From Brachypterus glaber (taxonomy: Eukaryota > Arthropoda > Insecta > Coleoptera > Kateretidae), in the NCBI GenBank assembly GCA_958510825.1, contig OY294044.1, positions 44,429,851-44,493,850 of the forward strand: a stretch of 64,000 nucleotides of DNA, in the 5' to 3' direction. The notes beneath the pieces are model-generated. The model searched no databases. It was not told the DNA's origin and saw only the letters and a list, made by a program, of their open reading frames with translations. Shown piece by piece: positions 42,202-52,501 of the stretch (positions are counted from its first letter, which is position 1; each line of letters begins with the position of its first letter). The position numbers and the translations under genes were made by a program.

Positions 42202-42252
42202 TACGAGCGAAAAGTTGAACTTTGTGGCCCTAGGGCCAAAAAGTTTTTTTCG
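42202..42252. repeat. short palindrome with GGCCCTAGGGCC centre
   Basis: GCGAAAAGTTGAACTTTGT and AAAAAGTTTTTTTCGC lie on either side of the perfect 12-bp palindrome GGCCCTAGGGCC. Confidence 0.7.
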
Positions 42253-42800
42253 CACGCTAACTAAAACTTGTTATTTTTAAGCTTTTTAAAAGAAGATGCT
42301 TTACTTTTACTGTAATATTTATAAAGAAATGTAACCTTTAGGTCACTTTTGGTCTTGAACTAACTGTTCTTTTTGACCTGATACAGTTATTATAATCATT
42401 TCATACAAAATAAAAATTTCTTCTATAACATAACCTCAAAATATATATTAACTGATTAATCTGTATTCATCCACTAAAATAAATTAAAAAACAACATTTC
42501 AACTGTAAAATCAATTTCAATATTTATAATATTTATAGAACAGTTTTGGAAGTATTATTATTTTCATAAAAGACACATTTTAACAGAAATTAATCACCAA
42601 GCTATAGCTATTTTAAACTGAAAATTACGCACGCAAAAAAAAACGATTTAATTGTTTTTTAGCGATTTGATTGGATTGCAATTTGTTATGGATAACTAGA
42701 TAAGTAATAAGACAGGAAAAAGAAATATTTTTTGCGATTTAAAATTAAGTATATTTTAATAATTTATTATAATTAGTAACAATCGAATAAAAAATATTGT

Positions 42801-42929
42801 ATAATACACGGGCAAAAAGTTAAATTTCGATTTCGTAGGTTTATTACCATCCGGCCGGCCCTATCGGCCGGCCCTCGGCTTCTAAAAGCCTACTCAATCG
42901 AAAAACTTAACCTTTCGCCCTTGTATTAT
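42801..42929. repeat. compact GC-cored hairpin
   Basis: TATAATACACGGGC, AAAAAGTTAAATTTCGATTT and CGTAGG pair with CCTACTCAATCGAAAAACTT, AACC, and GCCCTTGTATTATA. The loop contains CCGGCCGGCCC twice (42851 and 42863), the most GC-rich spot in this part of the window. Confidence 0.8.
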
Positions 42930-43763
42930 AAATTACTATTATAAAATATCGTGCAATATTTTTTACTAAAATAAACACACAGATTTAAGTTATTAATAAA
43001 ACAGAAACGAAAAGTGTTATCAAAATTATTTATAACCTAACAAATTTATAAAGAGAAATGGTGAAAGCGCGTGTAAAATTTTAAAACGTTTCCGGGACCA
43101 GAATATAAATTTTACGGGCAAAATTGGATATTTTGTGTAAACGGCAATGTCACGAAAGTGTAAACACGTCAGAGTTTAGTAACAGTTATTTGTATACCAA
43201 GGCCAGAAAGAACATATTTGCTGGACGAGTCTGATTTGCGAGACAAAGTACGAGGCTCGCAAAAAAGCGAATCAAGTAAATGAGTAGCTTCGACTACAAA
43301 GTTTTTTGACGGCCACGTTATTATTGAGAACAAATATAATTTATTATTTTTGTTATTTTACGTGTATTGTACTTGAAGCTTCTAACCGCACATGAATGAA
43401 AAGTGTTGCGGCTAACAAGGGCGCAGCGCCTTCGAAATTTTTTTAATTAGCGAAAATGTATAGAAATGCCAAGGTCTCGGTTTTTTAAGAAAAGCAAATT
43501 AGTTCCTAAAAGCGTTTTCTGTCTGCGACAGTAGATGGATCCGGAAAGTCTTACCTGGTGTATTGTAAATTTACATCAATCCTTGTAACAGTGTACGGCT
43601 CTGGTTACGGGTTTTATATGTATTCTTTAAAGCTTTACTTTCTAACCAACCATAGTATTATGATAATAATAATAATAATACTATTATCTCTTTCAATTTT
43701 AGTTACATTTTACTAGATCTAGTTTGAAAAGCTATATCACAAAGGGTACATCAGTTACAGTTT
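42930..43763. other. noncoding stretch, moderate GC
   Basis: 43060-43330 and 43400-43600 are less AT-rich than average. A donor-like CAG|GTAAGA on the minus strand near 43555 is noted but not supported as an exon. (AAT)n at 43664-43681. Confidence 0.35.
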
Positions 43764-43926
43764 TTAACACTTTCAGTGCTGATGACGCACCTGTGCGTCA
43801 TCGCTTTATTTCCAGAGGTGCGCGCGACGCATCGGTGCGTCAAATTCACTGGCATGCTTAACGGTCAGTATTATGCTCGAACTTGCTGCGAAGGTACTGA
43901 ATACTGGTTAGCAATGAACGTGTTAA
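43764..43926. mobile_element. piggyBac-type MITE, 163 bp
   Basis: TTAA at both ends (43764-43767, 43923-43926), the piggyBac target site. The inner tips CACTTTCAGTGCT and (reversed) CACGTTCATTGCT agree at 11 of 13. Subterminal TGACGCACC-TGTGCGTCA is a perfect small hairpin, and GACGCATCGGTGCGTC follows, a pattern common in piggyBac-derived short elements. No ORF. Confidence 0.75.
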
Positions 43927-44303
43927 GGTAAAATGACGTGCCGAATTGGAGTTGGCAAAAAAGAGTCGAATGTTAAAAGCTAGAACATACATTTGTATTT
44001 TCTTTTTAATTAAAAAGTACAAAACTAAATTTATTGATGATAATGTTAATTATATTAATAAATTGTCGTGGATTTAGGCAAATTCGAATTAAATCCCGGC
44101 TTTAGAAAATTTAAAATCTCTGCGAAAATCGATAAAAGGAATTGTAAACTGGGGGTGAATTACCCTCGTAATATTCAGATTTACAATGCCCAGGAAGCTT
44201 GTGTTTACTTTTAATCTCTCATTGTTTAATTTCCATATATATTTGAAGAGTACAATTTTCATAAGGGCTTAGAAGCCATTTTTTGCGATATGAAATTGGT
44301 AGT

Positions 44304-44361
44304 ATATACCGAGCTAAGAAATAAGGTCATATATATACCGAGCTAAGAAATAAGGTCATAT
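44304..44361 (+). repeat. 29-bp tandem duplication
   Basis: ACCGAGCTAAGAAATAAGGT with CATATATAT occurs twice, period 29, copies identical. Recent slippage or duplication. Confidence 0.9.
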
Positions 44362-45095
44362 CTGACAATTTGAGTATTCAACTTCTTAGCCTTACTTTTT
44401 AACTCTTATGTATTGTACGTTTTTGCCAGATTTGTATTATTTAGTTTTTGTTTTTTGGGGAATAGGACTTTCAATCTGACTAAAGTTGATTTTCTAATTT
44501 ACTGTGACGTTTCAACGATGGATTTTCGTTATTTTCAAAGAGAAAATTCAGGCCAAATATTAGTCATCGTCTGGATTAAAAAAAAACAAAAAAAAAAAAC
44601 ATTATTTAAAAATTTAAAATAAATAAATACTTAAAAACAATAAAAACCCAGTGTACTATTGTATACGCAGCAACCATCAAAACTACTTTTTTTATTAAAT
44701 TGTGCATATTTAAATTTGACAATACTACTACTACTATCGAATTATAATGTCTGAATATTTCGATTCCGCAAAAAAAATTAAATTTTTGTTCCTCCTCCTT
44801 AAGTCAATAACATTTAACCCCCTATGAAAGTTTTACTTTTCATTTGCTTTTGCTCTCAAAATAAAATATGAGAAAACAGAATATTAATTAAAATTATAAT
44901 TGCTTTGCCTCAAGGTAGTAAAAAAATGTCAATATTTATTCAACTCTATCGAATTTACGAATATTTTCAATACATTTCATTTATACAGTATGTATCAGCA
45001 AAATGTATCTAGTCCTACCATGTGTTAATTTTGTCACTTTCAAATAATTTATTGTATTTTTTATGGGGGATTTAGGAAATTATATAACTAAGAGT
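44362..45095. other. AT-rich stretch, nothing recognised
   Basis: A 69-codon frame near 44413 ends in a lysine run and has no domain. No repeats. Confidence 0.4.
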
Positions 45096-45143
45096 CTGAC
45101 CAATGAAATGTCAGAATTATATGACACATATTTCATTGGTTAA
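45096..45143. repeat. small hairpin
   Basis: GACCAATGAAATGT and ACATATTTCATTGGTT are inverted around AGAATTATATGAC. Confidence 0.7.
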
Positions 45144-46699
45144 ATTTTTAGTGAGTTTACTGTTAATGATTGAGTAAATCAACCTTAACCAATAAATTTA
45201 TTTTGAATTAATAACTGGTTATTTTAACGGGGGTTTTTCGCTAAAATAATTAGATATGAAACCAGTCGGCTGATATTAATATAATTAAACACTCATATTT
45301 TAAAGATTTAACTTTTTGTCTAAGGAATAGTGAATTTTATCACAAAAGAATATATAAGTAAAATAGTTCAGAATTTGTAATTAGATTTGTTCCAGTTGAA
45401 ACAAAAATAGTTTTTAAAATAAAAAAACAATTCGTTGCACAGTGTTTAAACACAGCAAATGAAAAGGGGATTTGAGTTCCCGATTGTTTGGAGTGCAGTC
45501 CCCTTTAGTGAGCAAAAATTAAAAATCTAAATAAAACATAACGAGTAGTCCTTTGTTTTTATTATATCGGAGAATCTGACTAGCTATTGTTTTCGAATTT
45601 ATTGCTACAACGAACAAAAAATCAGCCTTTGTAGGAGGCTGTTTTTTTCCGGGGCCAAATGAAAAATTGATATTGTTTCAGAAGTTAAGAGCTGAAGCAT
45701 AAATTTATTCAGCTAAATTTTCGTTGCAATGTTCATAAATATAGTTAAACGAAAATTTATCGTTTTATACATGGAAAAATGTCGTACGTGACATCTTTTT
45801 AGCGTTAATGTTACTGCAAGGAAACCGTTTGGATACAGGAGTGTAAAGAGCTGGCAAGCTTATTAAAAATATAAACGCTAGGTAAAATTCAGTAGCAGTT
45901 TTTATATTAAAATATACAGTTTAAGTTTAAACTACTTATGCTTAAGGGGTTGTTCTGATTTTTGATTTCAAAAAATCGATTTTTTATTTTTTGCTTTTTT
46001 ATAATTTTTAATATAACTATTATATTGTTAAACTGAGCTACAATGATAAACTATGACCATCGGCAAAAAACTTTTACCAACTTTTATCAACATACTTTTA
46101 GATTTTACTATTGATAGTTTTATAATATGTGGACCTTATTTTAATGATTTTCGATGATATTGAGCATTGCCAATCACACTTAACTTAAAATTTAAGCTTA
46201 GTGTGATTGCAATGTTTTACTTGCAACGTCGAGTTTCTTACTTTACCTTATCTATGGATTAAAAACAATACTTAATGAATACCTTTTCCTCGATAAGTAT
46301 TGTATATTGTATTGTATAAGTATGAATGGATTTTCAAATTTAAACATTGTTGGAAAAAGTAATTTAATTTTAATTAGTAAATGACATAAGAGAAGTTTTA
46401 TTAAGTTTGATTAAAATTAATAAAAAACAAAGCTATTGACTGGGTCAAACGGTAGTAATCCAAGTCAATTAAATAAAAGTCAAGTGGAAATAATGTTGAT
46501 TATATTAAAAGTTAAACAGGAAAGACTAATAAAGAATTTGCATCTTGTAGTTCTAAATTGAATTTAAACGTCTACGTTGTATTTAATTTAATAGTTTATT
46601 AAATACTTACCATTGTTTTATACGCTTATTTTTAAGGTAAATTAAAGTATGTAAATTTTAGTTAACGCAAATGCAATATAGAGGGAGCGCGGCGTTTAA
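45144..46699. other. AT-rich stretch with one 50-bp hairpin
   Basis: 46165-46214 folds on itself: CATTGCCAATCACACTTAA on the left and TTAAGCTTAGTGTGATTG-CAATG on the right. No gene elsewhere. Confidence 0.5.
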
Positions 46700-46906
46700 G
46701 TCGTATTAATGTGCAGGTCGCTTGCAAAAGAACTTTATACTACGGTATATCAAGAACGCTTTGACATAGAGACTTGAAATTTTGTCCAAACATTTTTTTA
46801 CCACCTTGAAAATCTTTGGTCAAAAATTTAAGTCTTTGTGTCAAAGCGTTCTTGAAATATCGTAATGTAAAGTTGTTTTGCAAGCGACCTGCACCATTAA
46901 TACGAC
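46700..46906. mobile_element. palindromic MITE, about 205 bp
   Basis: GTCGTATTAATGTGCAGGTC, GCTTGCAAAA, ACTTTA-ACTACGGTAT and AAGAACGCTTTGACA on the left are all matched in reverse on the right with few mismatches (arms about 85 bp). The central 35 bp does not pair. Ends in GTCGTATTAAT / ATTAATACGAC. Noncoding. Confidence 0.8.
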
Positions 46907-47330
46907 TATATACATGCCAGCCATATATACCACTACATAAATCCGTTTAAAGTTGCTTTCCATTCAAAAGTTTATAGTAAGCCACCTAACTCTGACACTC
47001 CTTTTGAAATTCTAACTTAACCTAACTTCCACACAACTAAGCCGGTGTGACACCCCTTAATTCTGGGGCATGTACCCGCAATGTTCGCGACGCATTTGCA
47101 GTTCAACTAAGCTCGTATTCACATGATTTATTTGAACCAATCCGTCTGCGCTGCGCCACTTTAATATAAAAATTTGACAACTCGTTAAAGATGTTCGTTG
47201 TTTACATGCAAAACACATGCATCCATATAGCCATTTTTTTTCATGTGAAATCGTTAATATTTGGAGTTTATAAAGGTATGGTAGCGGTCGTTCCTTTCAA
47301 AACTAAATCTTATAAGATTATCTTTCAACA
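46907..47330. other. noncoding stretch, moderate GC
   Basis: 47000-47170 is less AT-rich (GCCGGTGTGACACC, GTTCGCGACGCATTTGC) but has no domain-bearing frame or splice pair that I can defend. Confidence 0.35.
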
Positions 47331-47590
47331 TAGAAAAAACGGATTCCTTGAACCAAGAACACGTGTCTTTGGATATGTTCAAAGCCATATTCTCTTGTTT
47401 CAAGGATGGCATTTTCTTGAACCAAAGTCAATATCCTTGAATGAAGAGCACTGGTTTTGGAATGAAAATTCGCGCTCTTTATTCAAGGACATTGACTTTG
47501 GTTCAAGAAAATGCCAGCCTTGAAACAAGAGAATATGGCTTTGAACATACAAAGACACGTGTCCTTGGTTCAAGGAATCCGTTTTTTCTA
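47331..47590. repeat. 260-bp near-perfect hairpin
   Basis: The left arm (47331-47449) begins TAGAAAAAACGGATTCCTTG; the reversed right arm (47590-47474) begins with the same 20 bases. About 117-119 bp pair with only scattered mismatches around a 24-base loop. The motif CCTTGAA/TTCAAGG recurs many times inside. Open frames on both strands give almost the same peptide (QSHILLFQGWHFLEPKS) only because the DNA is palindromic. It could be a MITE or a source of long hairpin RNA. Confidence 0.85.
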
Positions 47591-47989
47591 TCAACTTAAT
47601 TATCACCTTACTTTGAATTGTAATACCCTTAAATGTATCACTAAAGAGCTTTTTGTGGTAAATTTCAAAAATATTCCCATTTCAAAATAAATTTAAATAT
47701 TGAAAATCGACTTTATCACAAAAAAAAACACAGGGTTTTATTAAGGCTACGATTTAATGGAACTAACTAAAATAACTGATTAATTTCGATTACAGTGCAC
47801 ATGACAGATTATGTAAAGGATAAAAATATTAAATGTGTATTTGTATTATTTATATTTAATGTATATTATAAAAATGGGATATCCCGTATATAAATAAATA
47901 AATAAATAAAATACAATTAGTTTGTGAGAAAATTAGGATGCTCTTGGATACATACATTTTTGTTTAACCTCGTACTATTCTACTTAATT
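47591..47989. other. AT-rich stretch
   Basis: (AAAT)n at 47890-47911; otherwise nothing recognised. Confidence 0.45.
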
Positions 47990-48222
47990 AAGCATCCCCT
48001 AAGTCCAGGACTTGTGTGGGCTAGTAGAAGAGGGAACCACCGGCTTTAATTGACTTTCAAACCATTTTATAGGGAGTGTCCGCTTCACTTACGCCTCCGC
48101 CAAATTTCAAGTATTAATTAACTAAAAAAGGCAAATCGGCGCCGGTGAGAATTGAACTCACGCTATTTGGGTAGTAAACTCGTCAAGTACGACGCGGTAG
48201 TCCACTACACCAATCCTTCCAA
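47990..48222 (-). mobile_element. tRNA-derived SINE or tRNA-like relic
   Basis: On the minus strand: A-box-like TGGTGTAGTGG (48212-48202), B-box-like GTTCAATTCTC inside a perfect 5-bp T stem GTGAG/CTCAC (about 48160-48144), GGCGCC, and a TTTTTT Pol III terminator (48128-48123). The 5' GGAAGGA does not pair with the 3' end and the anticodon stem is poor, so it is not a functional tRNA. The stretch beyond the T-run (to about 47990) could be a SINE body or unrelated. This head differs from that of the SINE at 12350. Confidence 0.5.
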
Positions 48223-48341
48223 AACACAATTTGATACTCTCGAATACTCTCTACTATATACAGATAAAACTATTTTTTACGATCAAATTATTGACTTATA
48301 CAGGTAAGTGTTTTTTTACAATCAAGCTTTTTACTTAAAGT

Positions 48342-48453
48342 ATATTACGCATGGCCCTTAAAAAATGGGTATCACCTAACATCACGTGCACGACGCACTG
48401 ATTTAGAGCGAAGTGGTACCGGGACTTTGACTTTTTAAGGGGCGTGCGTAAAT
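48342..48453. repeat. compact GC-cored hairpin
   Basis: ATTACGCATGGCCCTTAAAA pairs with TTTTAAGGGGCGTGCGTAAA. The loop (CACGTGCACGACGCAC, GGTACCGGG) is rich in G+C and CpG compared with the flanks. Confidence 0.7.
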
Positions 48454-49668
48454 AACTAATAGTAAAAAATACATCTGTATGTCGTTTAACTTATAAAATT
48501 TTAATTGTTCAATAAACAGATAAGTCAAACTGCTGTTGTAAATAGACAATTGCCACCACAGTTAAACAATAAAATTAAGCTTAAGAGCTTTGAAATCACC
48601 ACCAAGCTTAGATTAAGGTAAACGTAAATCTTTGTATATTTGTGTTATTTTAGGTGATTTTCACATAATATTTTCTGCATTTTACGCTTGCTAATATATT
48701 AATTAAAATCTATTTTAAACTGTTTCTAAAATATGACCTACGTAGGTTATTTAATATTTAACATTTAACATTATGGTAATAATTATAATTAGATTCGTTA
48801 GAACGTAGGTAACTTATATTTAGATTTTAATTAAACTTCGTTATTTTCAAGTGATTATATCTTAATTACTGGTGGTATACTATTTTTATAATAAAATATA
48901 AAAGTCGAGTCAAAAGGGAACATTGTAAAAAATAATTAAAGCACTTTGCCGACATTTTATTGCTGTTATAATTACAAGAAGTAAGGATATTGTAGACTAT
49001 AACTGAAAAATGGAGTTTTTACGGAGTAATTTTTGTACAAATTTGCACAATTTTACTGTAAAAAGTTAAATTTAAGGACCATAAGTAATGTATTCTTTAT
49101 GTAAATATGTATATCTTAAGACCTGAAAGAACGGCTTTAGATTAAAAAAAAATAAAATAAAATTAAACATTTTTTTTTCAAAAAAAAATCTTTTTCGAAA
49201 AACGAAAAAAAAACTTGTTTTTTTTTAATAGTAGTTTTTTAATTTTTTTAGTTAAAAACCCTATAGAGCATGGGACATGGGACAAACCGGGCAGAAGGAT
49301 AAAGCAGAACTATGGCGAGTTTCACACAGTGATTCAGCTGTAACAAGCTCTATTAAACGAATGAGAACAGATATCTCAGGATTATGTTGCTTCTTTGATT
49401 CAGAGTATGCCACAAAGGATGAGAGCTGTCATTTAAGCTAGAGGAGGAAATACTCGATACTGAAGACAAATTGACGTTTTTTTTTGTTACAAAATGTTTA
49501 TTATTAATGATATTTTTCTGAAAAAAAAATAGTGTTCGGTTCGGTTAAATTTGCGAACGCTTTATCCGAGGCGTTGCCTTTAAAGCACTGTATCTTCGTA
49601 TCTTCGTTAATAACAGAAGTAATAACGTGAAAAAAAAAACAACATTTTTATAAAAGATAGGACTACAG
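48454..49668. other. noncoding stretch
   Basis: 49260-49450 has balanced composition and could be a gene relic, but all frames are interrupted and no family is recognised. The rest is AT-rich. Confidence 0.35.
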
Positions 49669-50466
49669 TACACTCTAAATTTGTCCGTCAATCTTTCAGT
49701 AGTATTAACTGTAATAATTTAATTAAATTCACCATGTCAGAACGTGAATTTACAATATTTATTAAAATTAACCTCAATATTACTCGGTTTAGTAAAATTT
49801 CAGCTCTTTTCCTGTCGCACTCTAAATTTGTCCGTCAATCTTTCAGTAGTATTAACTGTAATAATTAAAGGAAGTTCACCATGTCATAACTTGAATTTAC
49901 AATATTTATTAAAATTAACCTTAATATTACTCGGTTTAGTAAAATCTCAGCTCTTTTCCTGTCGGTACAATAATTTTGCATTAAAATTGATGCATGTGGT
50001 CCAAAAACCCGGTACTTTTACAATATTGGTTGAAAATTACCATAATTATAGCTTACATTCTACAAAAGATAGCAGTAAAATTACCAAAATAAAAATTCAC
50101 ATTTTTACATATAACATTGAAGTTACAGTACTGATTTAAATTTACCACTTTTTTTGCTGGTGAGATATGACCTACTTTATTTGCTGTGAAAATACCATAT
50201 TTTCATTTACAGTGTGGTACAATAATTTTGCATTAAAATTCATGCATGAGGTCTAAAAAACCCGGCACTTTTACAGACAGTCTCAAAATTACAAGAGCCC
50301 GTAATACTGCTTGAAATACTCATTAAATTCGCTGATTAAATTATTGTAAAATCACAGGTAAAAATTCACATTTTTACAGAGAACAGCGAATTTACCACTT
50401 TCTTTCCTGATAACATATTACCTACTTTATTTGCTGTGAAATTACCAGATTTTCATTTAGAGTGTA
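49669..50466. mobile_element. TA-flanked MITE with internal duplication
   Basis: The tips TACACTCTAAAT and ATTTAGAGTGTA are exact reverse complements. Inside, the left 145 bp is repeated (second start CACTCTAAATTTGTCCG at 49819), and the block TACAATAATTTTGCATTAAA is present at 49966 and 50219. The shorter copy in the other orientation at 56923-57295 has each block once, so this copy has grown by duplication. Apparent ORFs here are repeat artefacts. Confidence 0.75.
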
Positions 50467-50469
50467 TGA

Positions 50470-50923
50470 TTCCAATTAACATTCGCTGTTATTGCTGATT
50501 CAGGGTGTCACAAATTTGGAGAAAAAAACTTCTACTTATTTTTTCACACCATATATTCTTAAATTGAAATCAAAATAAAATAGCATCGTTACTAAAGAGT
50601 CAACTTAAGGTTAAAAAAAAAAAATGAAAATCAGATGAGCAGTTCGCTAGGAAATCAACATTAAAATTATGGCAAATTTCTAGTTTCCGATTAATTTTGC
50701 GGTCGAGTGTAGGAACAAAATTATTCTACGTTCATGAACAAACTAGTTTATTTGACAGAAATAAAATTTATTATTCACAACCAAATAATATAATTGGCCA
50801 TACCCGATCAAATATTTTGTACCCACAAATAAACTTTTTTATCATTGTACAACTTAAAAATTTGAAATAGCTACATACAGGTTATGAAATAAAGAATCAT
50901 TGCCAATAATAAATAGTTCTAGG
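50470..50923. other. AT-rich stretch, nothing recognised
   Basis: No gene or structured repeat. Confidence 0.4.
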
Positions 50924-51183
50924 CTGGGATCATTGAGTTCTCGGATGGGATCATTGTTAAATACGTTCTACTGTAGAAGTAAAGCAAAATCGGAATAACA
51001 TTAATATGTTTTAAGCCTACAGTTAAGAGACACGTTTTTTTTTTACTTGCATATTTCTTAATTTCGTAAGCGTCATATAAATTTAAAGTTCTCGGATGGG
51101 ATCGTCACATAATTTTGGGACACTTTTGCGTCACATAACAACAATGATCCCAGCAGAGAACTCAATGATCCCAACCGAGAACT
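50924..51183. repeat. 21-bp motif in five copies, both orientations
   Basis: AGTTCTCGGATGGGATCATTG or close variants occur at 50924, 50937 (overlapping the end of the first) and 51088 in forward orientation and at 51143 and 51164 in reverse. The outer two forward copies and the two reverse copies form a tandem pair facing a tandem pair. The motif resembles AAGTTCTAGGCTGGGG of the dispersed repeat at 15590-16015. Confidence 0.7.
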
Positions 51184-51254
51184 TTGTTGATATCGTAAGC
51201 GTCATATTAAAGTTATCACGGTTTTGCTTTACTTGTACAGTAGAACGTATTTAA
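50957..51254. mobile_element. TTAA-bounded inverted-repeat element
   Basis: TTAA at 50957-50960 and 51251-51254. Between them the tips ATACGTTCTACTGTAGAAGT and (reversed) ATACGTTCTACTGTACAAGT continue through AAAGCAAAA, about 29 bp with one or two mismatches. 298 bp, no ORF; TTAA ends suggest piggyBac-type mobilisation. Its arms interlock with the 21-bp motif cluster. Confidence 0.65.
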
Positions 51255-52501
51255 CCGATATTGCCCTCTCGAAAATTAACCTGCTTGGCTGACGCCTCGC
51301 AGGTTAATTTTCTTATGGGCAATATCTTACTTACTGATCTATTTCTAGCAATGTCAGGGGTACCTCAAGGTTCTAACCTTGGACCTTTGCTATTTTTATT
51401 ATTCATAGATGATCTTAGTGTTAATTGAATGCCTGCATTTATTTTTTGCTGACGATTTGAAACTATTCATGCAAATAATTTGCATCAATGACTGCATTAG
51501 ATTACAGAGGGTCTTGGATGCACTGCAACAATGGTGCGAATATAACTGTCTCAATTTAAATGTATCTAAATGTAAAATCATCTCCTTCACGCGTAAAAAA
51601 AACCCAATACTTTATAATTACTCAATAAGTTCTTTCTCCTTGGAGAGAGTATATTCCATTAAAGATTTGGGTGTCACATTTTCTAGTGATTTTTTATTCA
51701 GAGAACATTTAGATAGTATTGTATCAGCCTCATTAAAAATGTATGGTTTTATAATAAGAAATTGTAGTAAATTTACCAGTGTACTTGCTTTAAAGACCCT
51801 TTACAACTCTTTTGTTCGCTCTAGACTGGAATATTGTTGTACCATTTGAAATCCGTTTTATGAAGTTCACAGACAACAGGTAGAGAAAGTGCAAAAAAAG
51901 TTTCTTAAGTGTTTATATTTTAAAGTATTTGGTATATATCCAGCCAGAGGTTATGATTATGACGTCCTACTGTCTCAATTTGAGTATCAATCCCTAGAAC
52001 TTCGCAGAACAATAACCAGTATTAAAATGCTATGTTACGTATTGAATGGTAGAATGGACTCACCATTTATTTTATCAAAGCTAAATTTTTGCGTTCCAGC
52101 TAATTGTACAAGAACTTCTACCACTTTTTATAATCAAGTTGCCAGAACGAATACTCTACGCACTGAACCAATTTTCAATATGATGTTTTGTTATAATAGA
52201 TATTGTAAGAGTTGCGATATCCACTTTGATTCAGTGAGTAGAATAATTAATTGTATAGTTCTAGAGTATTGGCCAAAATGTTGATTTTAATTTCTACCAT
52301 TTCAGTGATATATCGTATCTGTATTTGTTATATTGTTATAATATTAGATATTTTATTACATTGTTAATTAACTTTAAACCTTTATTTTGTAAACTTTAAT
52401 TTTGTAAATTTTCAAATAATATTGTCCTGTAATTGGTTTTTCTGTTGGGCAATAAAGATATTATTATTACTTTACCCACTAGTACCATAAATAACTATTA
52501 T
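51255..52501. mobile_element. mobile hairpin element, copy 2 (split by a LINE)
   Basis: 51257-51332 reads ATATTGCCC, AAAATTAACCTGC, loop, GCAGGTTAATTTT, GGGCAATAT, then CTTACTT. The sequence resumes at 52473 with TACCCACTAGTACCATAAAT. Without the LINE (51333-52466) it matches the reverse complement of 34881-34990. TTACTT stands at both junctions (51327-51332, 52467-52472), the LINE target duplication. Confidence 0.8.
51333..52466 (+). pseudogene. 5'-truncated LINE, reverse transcriptase C-terminal part
   Basis: Begins inside the reverse transcriptase: SGVPQGSNLGPLLF and LFIDDLSVN, then a frameshift before FADDLKLF (about 51447-51470, the YADD-box counterpart). The frame then runs through NCLNLNVSKCKIISF, SIKDLGVTF and VRSRLEYCCTI to a stop TGA at 51847-51849 where TGG (W) is expected, and continues in the same frame as NPFYEVHRQQVEKVQKKF to the natural end at 52284. 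3' UTR TTGTCCTGTAATTGG, GGGCAATAAAGA, short TTA tail. Same family as 8227-8673, different from the LINE at 30996. Not functional; flanked by a TTACTT duplication. Confidence 0.88.

Noticed and set aside
43555..43612. Minus-strand exon with CAG|GTAAGA donor
   Set aside because: Acceptor ambiguous and two of three frames stop; the donor word alone is expected by chance in this length.
45620..45650. Bacterial-type terminator (AGCC...GGCT followed by T-run)
   Set aside because: Chance stem in eukaryotic noncoding DNA, no gene upstream.
47191..47606. Two overlapping frames on opposite strands with a shared peptide
   Set aside because: Fully explained by the 260-bp palindrome; not evidence of coding.
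48138..48220. Functional tRNA gene
   Set aside because: The T arm is good, but acceptor and anticodon stems do not pair and no anticodon can be named.
49744..50139. 131-codon frame with a repeated LGLV-QLFSCR peptide
   Set aside because: The peptide repeat reflects the internal duplication of the MITE.
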